A model generated the notes under the pieces. It worked only from the letters and a program-made list of their open reading frames with translations. It did not search any database and had not been told where the DNA came from. Below, in pieces: positions 48,666 through 60,248 of a stretch of 64,000 bases of DNA. Location of the stretch: NCBI GenBank assembly GCA_916613615.1, contig OU744736.1, positions 10,303,724-10,367,723 of the forward strand. Direction: 5' to 3'. Both the position numbers and the translations under genes were made by a program. Each line of letters starts with the position of its first letter. The first letter of the stretch is position 1. The stretch comes from Steromphala cineraria. Its lineage: Eukaryota; Mollusca; Gastropoda; Trochida; Trochidae.

Positions 48666-50376
48666 AAAAATAGAGCCATTGGCTCTGTAGCTCATCAGGC
48701 TTCATCGTCAATTACAATATATGCTGTTGAGTGTGGCAAATGTGATTCCCCCTTTGTAGAGGCCAAAGGGTCACCAATCATTAAAATAAAGTATATAGGC
48801 AACAAGTTCAGTTTTCTAGGCCTTATACTTCATTGGGGCAACAGGGTCACCAAACCTACAATTCATAATCCTCAATAATCAAGGAGTCTGTACACAAAGT
48901 TTCAGCTTTCTTGGCCTCATGGTTCTGGAGAAGAAGATGAAAATAGGTTTTTAGGGCGTGGCCCCTATGGCCCTTATTAGGGGTCACAGGGCCACCAAAG
49001 CTACAATTTATAATCCTCACTAGCCAAGGAGTATGTACACAAAGTTTCAGCTTTCTAGGCCTCATGGTTCTGGAGAAGAAGATGAAAATAGGTTATTAGG
49101 GCGTGGCACCTGTGGCCCTTTTTAGGGGTCATAGGGCCACTAAAGCTACAATTTATAATCCTCACTAGCCAAGGAGTCTGTACACAAAGTTTCAGCTTTC
49201 TAGGCCTCATGGTTTTGGAGAAGAAGATGAAAATAGGTTTTTAGGGCGTGGCCCCTGTGGCCCTTATTAGGGGTCACAGGGCCACCAAAGCTACAATTTA
49301 TAATCCTCACTAGCCAAGGAGTCTGTACACAAAGTTTCAACTTTCTAGGCCTTATGCTTCTGGAGAAGAAGATGAAAATAGGATTTTAGGGTGTGGCCCC
49401 TGTGGCCCTTATTAGGGGCAACAGGGTCACCAAAGCTACAATTCATAATCATCACTAGTCAAGGAGTCTGTACACAAAGTTTCAGCTTTCTAGGCCTTAT
49501 GGTTCTGGAAAAGAAGATGAAAATAGGTTTTAAGGGCGTGGCCCCTGTGGCCCTTATTAGGGGCCACAGGGCCACCAAAGCTACAATTTATAATCCTCAC
49601 TAGCCAAGGAGTCTGTACACAAAGTTTCAGCTTTCTAGGCCTTATGCTTCTGGAGAAGAAGATGAAAATAGGTTTTTAGGGTGTGGCCCCTGTGGCACTT
49701 TTTAGGGGTCACAGGGCCACCAAAGCTACAATTTATAATCCTCACTAGCCAAGGAGTCTGTACACAAAGTTTCAGCTTTCTAGGCCTTATGGTTCTGGAG
49801 AAGAAGATGAAAATAGGTTTTTAGGGCGTGGCCCCTGTGGCCCTTTTTAGGGATCACAGGGCCACCAAAGCTACAATTTATAATCCTCACTAGCCAAGGA
49901 GTCTGTACACAAAGTTTCAGCTTTCTAGGCCTTATGGTTCTGGAGAAGAAGATGAAAATAGGTTTTTAGGGCGTGGCCCCTGTGGCCCTTTTTAGGGATC
50001 ACAGGGCCACCAAAGCTACAATTTATAATCCTCACTAGCCAAGGAGTCTGTACACAAAGTTTCAGCTTTCTAGGCATCATGGTTCTGGAGAAGAAGATGA
50101 AAATATGTTTTTAGTGCGTGGCCCCTGTGGCCCTTATTAGGGATCACAGGGCCACCAAAGCTACAATTTATAATCCTCACTAGCCAAGGAGTCTGTACAC
50201 AAAGTTTAAGCTTTTTAGGCCTTATGGTTCTGGAGAAGAAGTCGAAATTCCACAAAGTTTACGGACGGATGGACGGACGGATGGACGGATGGACGGATGG
50301 ACGGACGGACGGACGGACGCCGGACACCATGCCATGCCATAAGCCCATCGGGCCTTACAGGCCAGATGAGCTAAAA
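48666..50376 (-). mobile_element. GCCCGATGGGC-headed element with ten ~145 bp units, minus orientation
   Basis: Inverted second copy of the element at 23431. In plus coordinates it begins with AATAGAGCCATTGGCTCTGT and ends with a GGACGGAC/GGATGGAC microsatellite (about 50262-50320), AAGCCCATCGGGCCT and GATGAGCTAAAAA. Internal units are very regular: the phrase GGTTCTGGAGAAGAAGATGA (or GCTTCTGG...) recurs at 48921, 49066, 49211, 49356, 49501, 49646, 49791, 49936, 50081 and 50226, exactly 145 bp apart. It is non-coding; open frames here are repeat artefacts. Confidence 0.85.
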
Positions 50377-50739
50377 ATCTGACATAGTATTCTCCCAGCC
50401 TAAGCCAATTCATTGTAGTTCATATATTTTCACAGTAATTATAAAGAAGTTCTTATCCACCAGAAACTCTTGCTTTTCTACAAAGCTTTTCAGAAGGGAC
50501 AAGATATAAAGTCCTGAATATTTAGTCACAATGATAGTGAGGTGAGGCTGTTTGGGGTTAAACACAGCTTTCAACAGTATTTCAAGTAGATCTGCTAGTT
50601 TTACTGCAGGAAGAAAGCCACAATTGTGGATACGTATTGTGGTGAAACTAGAATAACATGAAGTCAAAGAAGTATTTCTTTCAAATTTACAACATTTTTG
50701 AACAATTATGTATTATGACAAATTGGAGCTAAGAAGATG

Positions 50740-51031
50740 CTTTAACTTCTCAGCCGTTTAGACTTGCTAATCTTTTCTAGACTTGGTTGGTCATCAATTG
50801 AATATTTTTGTTCTAGGGTCTGGATGAAACCTACAAGTGCGAGCATTGGATTGCCCGGAACTAGTGAACCATGGGTGATACTGGGCTGAAACTCAGGGTA
50901 GCATTGCACCCAATCCTTACTGTGTGTAGAGAACTTCTCTACTGCAGACAAACGTGAGGAGCAACTGGCTGGATTTGAACCCGGACCTCTTGATCCGAAG
51001 CTGAACACGCTAACCACTATGCCAGTCTGAT
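50740..51031 (-). mobile_element. tRNA-derived SINE
   Basis: Read on the minus strand, the head at about 51031-50965 contains a Pol III A-box (TGGCATAGTGGTTAGCGTG) and B-box (GGGTTCAAATCC) in tRNA-like spacing. The body contains GTCTGCAGTAGAGAAGTTCT and TTCAGCCCAGTATCACCCAT. It is not a functional tRNA gene: no cloverleaf acceptor stem can be closed. The same body family appears truncated at 42418-42600. Confidence 0.7.
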
Positions 51032-51790
51032 TAAATTCGACTGTGATTTGAGGAAAAATAGTGTCAAAATATTGTCTCTAGTGGGGTTCTCACTTCACCC
51101 AGCCGACTTTCCTCTCATTCACAGTCTAAAGGCACCCCTATTACCCACATTTTCTGACGCAAGCTCATCTAGCCAATCGCAAGGCGCGCAGTTAAAGCTT
51201 TCGATATCATGCTAGGGGCAGGTAACTCCAGTGTACCATTCTTTATACATAATAGCCGCTAAATGCTATTTAAAAACGAGGATTTGATTGGATAGGTTAC
51301 GACTGGGTTTGTCTGCGCTTAACTGGTTATAGCAACATGCAACAGAGGTGGCTTGCATTCAGACCGAGACGGAGAGGATATCCTGACTAGTTCGATAGAC
51401 AATATTTTTGATATTTTATTCCTTGGAGTACGGTCGATTTTAATCAGACTGACCACTGCGCTATCTCACACCCTCACAATGATAGTATAGCATGCTTCTC
51501 AGAACTGAACCATCATTTAAGAACCTTATCTACATGTGAATGTACACAGGGGTCACAGTGTAATATGATTACACAAAGAAGATAATTCATTCATGACCAT
51601 TGAATAATTGATGAGAGTTTACACTATCAATGTCAAAGGTGACAAGGTCAAACCAACAATGATTAGCATAATTACTGACAAAGACATAATAAAGTAATTC
51701 TTCTCTGATATGTTTGCTTGTATAAATCATAAAAGATAAGATAATTTTGAATATGAAATAATGTGTAATCAATTCATTATTCAAGTTGTT

Positions 51791-52348
51791 GCAGTGCTCC
51801 AGATAATTTTTTTACCTATTGAGTATTTACTCCCTGTTTTGAAAACAATTGAGTAAAGTTGATTTTGAGAGAGTACCGAGTATTAAAATTGTACTCCTCA
51901 GATTTCTGGCAATTGGGTATTTTTGTTTAAAAATTAGATTGTACACTCACAATTCTTCATGATTGGGTTATTTTCTACCAAGATCACTGTGTTTTTATAG
52001 AACATGATGAAATCAATGAATGTTGTTATTCAATCTTGAAATGTCTTTTGAAAGAATAAATACATCTTGCTCCTAACACGGTTCCAGTAAAACAACTAAA
52101 ATTAATGAGGAGGCATCACTTATACAAACAAGCACTACTTTAGAGTTTTTTATATCCATTCGTGACAAATTTATGCGTCAGTACGCAAGATTTTACAAAC
52201 TATTGCGTACAGTACGCATGGTATTTTGATTCTTTTGGGTTTTAAGGAAAATGTCTGCGTATCTGTACTCTCAGTTTTCTTATCAATTACGTTTTCAACG
52301 ATTTTAGTGCGTAAAATACGCAGATACGCAGCTTATCTGGAGCACTGC
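51791..52348. mobile_element. 558-bp element with GCAGTGCTCCAGATAA inverted ends
   Basis: The left end GCAGTGCTCCAGATAA is exactly complementary to the right end TTATCTGGAGCACTGC. The interior has no coding frame but carries several GCGTA/TACGC words (about 52165-52335). The CAG-starting termini suggest a hAT-like non-autonomous element. No clean target-site duplication is obvious. Confidence 0.7.
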
Positions 52349-52381
52349 AGTGTTGTATAGTATCTCTCATCAAAAAGATAT

Positions 52382-52600
52382 CAGGGGTCGAAATTAGTCC
52401 TAAATGGGTACTAGCCATTCGGACTAGATCATTCCTGTGAGCACTAGCCCAAACATATTCTGACTAGCCAAATACACAGATATAATCGTATTTTCTTTAA
52501 ATTCAACTAGTCCTTCGGATTACCCATAGTTACAATTTACTAGCCCAGCATCTTTTTCACTAGCCATTGGCTACCGGGCTAGTGCTAATTTCGAACCCTG
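52382..52600. mobile_element. Foldback MITE (CAGGGGTCGAAATTAG ends)
   Basis: The left end CAGGGGTCGAAATTAG and right end CTAATTTCGAACCCTG are inverted relatives (one mismatch). Internal CTAGCC words are repeated on both strands (CACTAGCC, GACTAGCC, GGGCTAG). The element is about 219 bp and non-coding. It starts only 34 bp after the end of the preceding element. Confidence 0.7.
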
Positions 52601-53524
52601 GATATTATAATAATTTAAGTAATGTATTGAATCACATCACATTCATATATTCGTCTATTAATAATTATCATACAGACTCAATTATATTTATGATTGTAAA
52701 ACCTCAAAGATAAATAAATTTACTTGAAATCAACATATACAAGTTTGAGATGATAAAATTAGTTGAAATAACCTGTATAAACGTAAATGTATCTGAAGTA
52801 AACCAACTGAATTGATTATCTACTTATAACCTAAAATATATTGACCGAAGTGAAAAAGATGATAGCAAAATGTCCATGAGTACGAATTCCAAAATCTTTT
52901 TACTTGAAAATACATAAACAAAACATTAAGAATACAACCCTTGTTGGTTTAGCAATTGTCTGTCTAGCAGCCGCTGAAAGTCTTTGTTATTGTAGCAAGT
53001 CTAGATCACTACAGTTTCTGAAAATAAACAGCTTCAGTGGGCTCCTTTCAAATTTACTGGTAAAAAGGTGAATTAAAGATGTATTTTCTTCTCAGAGATT
53101 AAAATTCAGTCTAGTTTAGCAAGGCAAGCTGTAATTTATCACTTTAACACAGCCTCCATCAGAACCTTAAATCAAATAAAATCCCTGGCAAGTCTATGAC
53201 AAGCCCATAGAGCTCAATTTGTGGTCTGATAATGATTTGATTTGGAAATTCTCAGAACCAACCCAAGTGTCCGAAACCTCTCTTGAATCAGGCACAGACA
53301 ACTTGGAAATTATATTTTTAATTATCAAAGATACCTTATCTACTGCTCAATTGCTTAAGATTTAAAAATAAGTCGGCATCACTGGTTTGCAATTTTGCCA
53401 AGTCAACAAGAACAAATTTAGCAAGTACAATTTCAAGAAGATAATTGATGACTTCCTCCTGGAGTATGTAGATGTATACAGGAAGTCTAGAGACAGATGC
53501 ACAGAGGTACAGCTTAACATACAG
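52601..53524. other. Intronic/intergenic AT-rich sequence
   Basis: No coding frame with recognisable homology and no clear repeat is seen. It would be part of the long syndapin first intron if the 57.7 kb exon is real. Confidence 0.35.
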
Positions 53525-53760
53525 GGCAGTCTAAGTAAACCTAGCCTCAAAAATACTCGCTTTACTCCCATACTGAGTCTAGCTAGGTGTAGTAACGGCT
53601 CGCTTCAGCCGACTTATCGAATTGACCGATCAGGGATTGGCTTACATTGGAGGGTCATAGGTCGCCGAAATGTCGGTTGACGTGACCTCTTACTGTATCT
53701 AGCTAGACTCAGTATGGGAGTATGGCGAGTATTATTGAGGCTAGGTTTACTTAGACTGCC
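53525..53760. mobile_element. Foldback MITE, family F1, copy C (best preserved)
   Basis: Terminal inverted repeats start GGCAGTCTAAGTAAACCTAG and end with the complement CTAGGTTTACTTAGACTGCC. Inner arms ACTCCCATACTGAGTCTAGC / GCTAGACTCAGTATGGGAGT also pair. Same family as 3793-4026 and 19947-20185. The phrase GGAGGGTCATAGGTCG is shared with copy B. Confidence 0.75.
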
Positions 53761-55384
53761 CTACAGGGGTTGAAATAAGCATTGTCAAATCAGTAAAGAT
53801 TCAGACTTGTAGTTGTAGTTGTATTCCAGACGCTAACTATACTTTACACAATCATAACTTGATACTTTCCTCTAGATCATCCAACGAAACTATAATTTCA
53901 TCTTGGGACCAAACTGCGCTCCTTCTCAAATCACTATATATATACGGCATCTGCTTTGAAAGATGAGATTGACAAACGATTCCAAATTGTTCATAACCAA
54001 ATTCTAAGGAGTCTATGTTGAAAATTCTAAACCTCATTAAATAATGCTCTTTACTGTAAGTATTTGCATAAAATTTATTCATATGACTTCCTCATGACAT
54101 CTTACATTAACCAGAACATATATGAATGAACCCTAAATCTCTGCCCAGAGAAATCCATGAATTCATCCATGCATGAATCAATGATACGCTGGTTGAAGAC
54201 TTGCTATTGATCTCTCTCTGGTAGACCAATTATCTGAAGCAATCCATACTAATAAGCTCTTCAGAATCATCAGGAATCTGGAAAAATGCCTCTCAAAGAG
54301 GTTATCGGCTACGATTTTGTTAATGAAGCACTAAATGAGTTTTAGTCATGTATCAATGGATGAACCATATCATATATAGAATTAAGAAAGAATGAAATGA
54401 CTCTGTTACAGTTATCTTATATCCTATTTCGTCTTTTAGATTTGGGATCTTTTTTGCAGTTAATAGGAAAAGGATTAACAAGTTTTCATTGTTAGTTTTC
54501 TTCCTTAATTTATAATCTGCAGGGAAATTTGGCCTAAACTTTTTAGTGGGTGAATAACAATTAACAAAGGATGAAAAATGAAAGAAAGATACAAGGGTTG
54601 GTGAAGACTGAAGGGTTCATTGAAAATATTCCTCAAGCCTCTAGGAGAACACAGTAACTCCTTAATTAAGCGGACACTTGATTAGATTGCCTCAACATCA
54701 AAGTGGTAAAGTAATGAAGACATGGTTATGGCTCTATGTCGAGACTCGAGCAGTATGTAATAAACAGGTATCTAGTAAAAAGGATTTTAAGAAATCTAGA
54801 CTTGCATAAGGGCACTGTTATTCAGTCTCTGAAATGATAATGTTTGGAAACAATTGTGGGATAGAGAAAAGGGGCTCTTGAGAAGGGATTTTCAGAGACC
54901 ATATTTAATCAAAATCTAGACTTGCTTTATGACAATATCAGGTTTTTGTGAAGTTGAGGTCAAATCAAGCCAAATGAAGGATAAACAAATCAAACTCACA
55001 TCAATTATATTAACCTTCAAAATGTTTGTAAATATTTTGAAATGACAATTCCATCAACAACAATGATCAAAAGAAAGTAGAGGCCAACTGACTTCAAAGA
55101 TAGGAAAGGTTTAATTTCCATCCACTTAAACAATGAGGAAAACTGACAAATTAGCTTTTTTCCATGGTTTCAAAAATCACCTAAATACTCTTGTAAAGAA
55201 TATGACTAATGTGATTGTGATGAAATTAATGTTTTGACAGTCCAGGAAAATTCAGTAACAAAATCTAATTGACTCTGTCAGTACAGATAATTGAAAGTAT
55301 GGAGCACAGACTAGAATGTAAAAGCAAATTATTTCAACCTATGTTGGCCCCTCTCTCACCCCTCTCTCATACACACACCCCTAT

Positions 55385-56240
55385 CAGGTTGCTAAACACA
55401 CCCATACACTGTGTACCCATCCAGAGCTAACTACATGAACTGGCTGCTTGCTAGACTCGATTTCAGTTTCTGGATGAATTATCTCAAGCTTAAACTGGAC
55501 TAAGGAAATGAAGGACATCAGACTTTGAATTTGTCACAATTTCAGTAAACACACCCATACACTGTGTACCCATCCAGAGCTAACTACATGAACTGGCATG
55601 GCTGCTTGCTAGACTGGAGTTCAGTTTCTGAGTGAATTATCTCAACATTCCTAAGCTTAAACTGGACAATGTAAATGAAGGATATCAGAATTTGCATTTG
55701 TCACAATTTCAGTAATCACACCCATAAACAGTGTACCTATCCAGAGCTAACTACAACATGAACATGCTTCTTGCTAGACTCGATTTCAGTTTCTGGATGA
55801 ATTATCTCAAGCTTAAACTAGACAATGTAAATGAAGGATATCGACTATGAATTTTGACAAAATTTCATCTAAAACATTTCATCTGAGTTCAATAAACACA
55901 CCCATACACTCTCAATGCCTCTCAAAGAAGTTATACACCCATACACTGTGTATCCTTGCAGAACTAACTGCAACATGAATCGGTTGGTTGGTAAAATTGA
56001 TTTTAGTCTTTAAATTTATCATCTTTTAGCTGTGAACTGGACTATGTAAATGAAGGATATCAGAAATTCCATGCTTGAAATTTTGTCAAAAGTTTGAATA
56101 AAATCATCATAATTTCAGTAAACACAGCAATGCACTTTTTACCCTTACTTCAACACCAACTGGCTGCTTGTTAGACTGGATTTTAGTCTCCAAATGATAT
56201 ATCTCTCAAATGTCAACTTGACAATGTTAATGAAGGATAT
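55385..56240. repeat. Degenerate tandem repeat, ~150-190 bp unit
   Basis: About five units share ACACACCCATACACTGTGTA, CCATCCAGAGCTAACTACAT, GAACTGGCTGCTTGCTAGAC and AATGAAGGATATCAGA, starting near 55395, 55550, 55717, 55900 and 56115. Similarity declines to the right, so the left units are the younger ones. It is non-coding. Confidence 0.6.
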
Positions 56241-57686
56241 TGTTACTTTCATGCTTGAATATTTGGCAATGTCAGTGTATGTAAATTATATTAATCTAAA
56301 CATTTATCTTTGTCCATGATGTTTAGTCAACCTAAATATATGAAGTAACCACTATGGTGAAAAATGTTCACAGTACAATGATTTAAATCTCTAGAATGAA
56401 GAAGTGTCTTATAAATAATAGACAATAGAGATTTGATGATAGGCAAGCCCTTGAAGGAAATTTTCCCCGTCACAACCAACAAACATATCATAAAGAAAAT
56501 ATATCAATACTTAATAGGTTGTGAATACAATTATCTTACCCAAATAAACTTCCATTTTCTACACTAGATGTATCTAGATTGACTCCAAACACATAAATTC
56601 ACAAATGGAGGTTAAAGTTTGAAAAAGGCGTATGTTAATAAATGGCATTGAACATGAGACATTTGATGATCAAGATGTTGAGTGAATAATTTATCGAGCA
56701 CAAAGTTTCAAAATTCACAAAACAGACTATTCCATCCATGGTCCACCAGATTAAAATCTTGCAACATAAAATTGATTTTAACCCTCTCAATGCCACAACA
56801 CATTAAAAGTGTTGTTTTAACTCATATTTACTATGTCATAAACTCAACTATTTACCAAGTACTGATCTTTACTTAAACCACAGCAGTAGAAAGTGAACCA
56901 ACACTCAAAGATAAAACAAGTTTACTCCAGTGTAACCTGATATCAGACTGGGTAGGCCACACAACCTATCCCATTCACTCCAGGGAACTATTCAATGAAT
57001 GCTGAGAATTTATCTACCCAGTAAAAATAAATATTGACAACTGATTTCCACACCTTCCTCACTTTACCTTTAATTACTCTTGTCTTCAACAGACAATTAA
57101 CTTTATTGACCATGTTATTGTTTAATTAGTGGCCTTGATAAGGAACAACATAAATGTCATTCAGTAATGATAACTTCCATACTATGCCAACTCACTGCAT
57201 TTTAAAAACTTTAGATGGAATACTGTCATGAATCAAAACTTTGACCATTGATAGTTAAAAGACTTAATATGATGTTTTACAATGTTCAACTTCAAGATCA
57301 CCCCATACGATATATAGGACATAACACTCTGGAAATAAACCTGACAAGCCGGCTGATATGTGTCAAAAAAACGTGTGATAAAAAGCCTTGTCGATTGCAA
57401 ACCGAATATCGATGTATATAAACATGAATCATTACATAAATCACGAAAGGAACGGTTTTGATTCATCAGATCGGCAAATGACAAATGTAATACCTTGTAA
57501 TACCTTACAAGAAACTAACGAGTCGTTAGATCCAGCCCAAGATGGAAGGAAGCAACTCGACTGTCAAAATATTAACTTTAGCTCAACTTGGCTAGAATGC
57601 ATGCTGACTGTCGTTATCGAGGGGCATTAAAATCTATCAAATGGCTAAAAATAATGATTGAATTGTTAATAAAAATATGTATTTAC

Positions 57687-57860
57687 CTGTCTTGAAGAAA
57701 GATAATTTGACACCTGGCTTCTGTCCTATGAAAGTACGTCCAATATGTCCGATTTACGATGGGTGGAAGTGTCTTCGCCCGTCGAACAGTGTAACGCGGT
57801 ATTCGATTGGCTGTTAGATGCAAGGACATCGTTGATTGGTTGTTTTTCGTCTCGGCTGAA
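57687..57860 (-). promoter_or_regulatory. Candidate promoter and untranslated first exon of syndapin
   Basis: Read on the minus strand, two CCAAT boxes (about 57840 and 57810) in a CpG-richer block precede a transcribed-looking stretch ending in a strong donor, TTCAAGACAG|GTAAATAC, at 57687/57686. The coding exon acceptor at 38149/38150 needs exactly such an upstream exon. If right, the first intron is about 19.5 kb. Gene assignment is inference; another unseen gene could own this exon. Confidence 0.4.
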
Positions 57861-58422
57861 TGCCCCCATCACGGTTGCTGAACCAGAGGCTTGCCGCTGT
57901 GGGAAACTCTGATTTGAGATTCTTCTAATATCTACACTTCACCACAACGGAAGCAATTTTTAAAGTGAACGTCACTTTAGGTGTTGACCTAATTAAAATT
58001 TGCGGTTTTAATGCAATTTAGATAAGTCCTGCTTACATATGATTTCATGGCACACCTGTGAAGCGTTTAAATGCCTCGCTCAGAGAATAGGGTACATGTC
58101 CTATAGACTTTATCGTAGTCTTCTTAAATAGAATTTCTCATTCATCAACAAGTGTTAGAGTGACAAGATACAAAAATATAAACAAATAAACAACAACACA
58201 TTCTATTGAATGAATCTTTTTTAAGTTGATAACGCGGACAGCTTAAGTTACTTATTTTTCTCTTTTAAGATTGTTCACGCTTTTGCTTTTAGATATGAAA
58301 TAACTTCATTTCAATTTCCATTCAAAATTGTCTTATACATCTTCCAAATTGTACGCCACACGGTATCTAATGGAATCCGTTTCGTCTTTGAAACTAAACA
58401 AACACCGATCGCGTATAAGCAG

Positions 58423-58769
58423 TTAAAGGGGCAGTAGCACGTTTTTAGCGGGAATATAAAGTGATGTCAGGAAAGTGAACATCAATTGTTCCAATTGAAA
58501 GACAATGTATTCAAACTAAATGAATCACTAATAAATTAAATATAGAATGTAAAGTTCAGCCATGCGATTCCTTTCCCTTACACAAAATGAATTAAAGGTG
58601 TTCACACTAAAATGGCCACCAATAGACTTTTAGTGAACCTTATAATTTATTCTCTGACTATGAATGATTCATAATTGTAATGAGATTTTGAGACTATCAA
58701 AATAATACATTTAGCATTGACGTACAATTAAAAGTGAAAAATTAAAATATGTAATTTAAAAAAAACGTG
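58423..58769. mobile_element. MITE with TTAA-type end, right-truncated copy
   Basis: It aligns along its length with 1455-1819 (TTAAAGGGGCAGTAGCACGT at the left; GTGATGTCAGGAAA, CAATTGAAAGACAATGTATT, AGCCATGCGATTCCTTT inside). It stops at AAAAAACGTG, just where the full copy continues with CCTACTGCCCC. A SINE tail begins directly afterwards, so the SINE insertion probably removed or displaced the right end. Confidence 0.7.
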
Positions 58770-58772
58770 ATA

Positions 58773-59103
58773 TTTATAATAATAATAATAATAATAATAA
58801 TAATGTGCATACTTATATTGCGCCTTTTCAACGTCCTAAGACATGCTCAAAGTGCTACATTATTACCCCGAAGGAGTGTACTTTCACAGCTGCTACTTAG
58901 CGCTAATCACGACCACGTAGGTCAGTACATCCAATTTTCAGGTACCCATTTTAACAGCTGGGTGGGCTGAGTGCAATGTGGATGAAGTGACTTGCCCAGG
59001 GACACAACACAAGATGAGACCCAAGTCACAAATGTTTGGGATTCGAACCCGGGTCTCTGGCGTGAGAGGCCAGCATGCTAACCACTACACCACTGTGCTC
59101 CAC
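58773..59103 (-). mobile_element. tRNA-derived SINE with (ATT)n tail
   Basis: Minus-strand reading from about 59103: the A-box region TGGTGTAGTGGTTAGCATG and the B-box GGGTTCGAATCCC are spaced as in a tRNA, followed by an unrelated body and ending in an (ATT)n tail at 58777-58803. It is not a tRNA gene: no acceptor-stem closure or CCA context was found. It abuts the truncated MITE at 58769. Confidence 0.75.
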
Positions 59104-59342
59104 AGTTTTAAACACGATATTATCTAACTAATCATAGCGCCTACATAGGTGACAATGACATCGGTTACTTATCTATTCTCCACGTTAATGTTATGTTGGT
59201 GAAATATACAAACAATGTAAAAAGCATCGTTCTCGTTTGATGTATAATGAATACGTTAGCCGCAAAAATCTAATTTTGTAAAGCTAATATCAACCATGCC
59301 TTGGCTATTTTGATAAGTGCTAAAATAAATATGTATAACCTA

Positions 59343-60248
59343 TGTTATATGGCGAAATATTCAGAAAAGTTAGGGGGTGAATTATTCAGAAATGTTAAAG
59401 GACGAAATATTCACAGATGCTGTGTTGCGTGTTACAGGATAGCTCAAAGGCAGTTATTTCAGACAGGACAATCAGACTAAATAATTTAGGAACAATCTGG
59501 AGTAATAGATTGTGAGAGAGTTAATGACAGAAGACAGGGCGAGCATTCTGTCGGGTAATAGGAATCGGAAAGAAGCCAGAATGTCCGGAATAAGGGGTAA
59601 TACTACACGAAAGATGTCACAGTAAGGCGTGGGTTTACGGTTTAAGAGTAAGAGCAGCCCACAGGGGATTAGTTTGAAGGAGCTTGTTTGTGCAAAAGTA
59701 AGAATCGATTAGGGGGGAATCGAGTTAAGGGTTGAAAGTTCGAAGGTTAAAGGTAGAAGGGTAGAAAGTCGAGGTTGAAGGTTAAAAGTTAAGGGTTGGC
59801 AAAACCAGAGCGATTGGCTAAAAGTGAGACCCACCCCAAAGAATGAGTGACAGTTGAGTACAGCAAAAAGAAGCTGCACAGTAGTTTCAGTGAGTTAGTC
59901 CCGGAGTTCTCAGAAGTACCAACTGCCTGCTTAACCCTTGACCGGCGTCTTCGGCTGGGCCGGAGCGGCTTCTTAGAGGGAACCGTATGGGTATCGTATA
60001 GCATGCTTTTCGGCAGTATGAAGTTAGGTAGGGAATAAGGAATAAGAATATTAGATTTAAGTAAGCAATCAGGGGTTAAGTTAAGCAGATTTAATCAAGA
60101 GGACAGAGGGTTAATGTATTGATGTATGACGATTGTGTATTTGCTTTACATGTATTTGTAATAAAAGGTAAAAACATTGTATGAGTTTTTCATGATAGAA
60201 TTAGTTAAAACCACATCCCAAAATATAGCGACACAAGTAAATATGACA
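59343..60248 (+). repeat. 5' LTR
   Basis: Direct repeat of 61631-62536 by eye over the full length. Contains short identical shadow ORFs (for example 59789-60004 minus and 59847-60038 plus, each duplicated in the other LTR), which are not genes. It has GA/AAGGTTGAAAG-rich internal text. Confidence 0.92.

Noticed and set aside
49391..49603. ORFs within the 145-bp tandem element
   Set aside because: They are repeat artefacts, recurring with the unit in the inverted copy at 23-24 kb.
50740..51031. tRNA gene suggested by A- and B-box
   Set aside because: Same reason: a SINE head with a related truncated body elsewhere (42418-42600).
57388..57630. 80-codon plus-strand ORF
   Set aside because: No homology recognised; it overlaps the region just downstream of the candidate syndapin first-exon donor on the other strand.
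58773..59103. tRNA gene suggested by A- and B-box
   Set aside because: The head is tRNA-like but continues into a SINE body with an (ATT)n tail; the acceptor stem does not close.
59789..60004. ORFs duplicated at 62077-62292
   Set aside because: Identical because they lie in the two LTRs; they are short and without domains.
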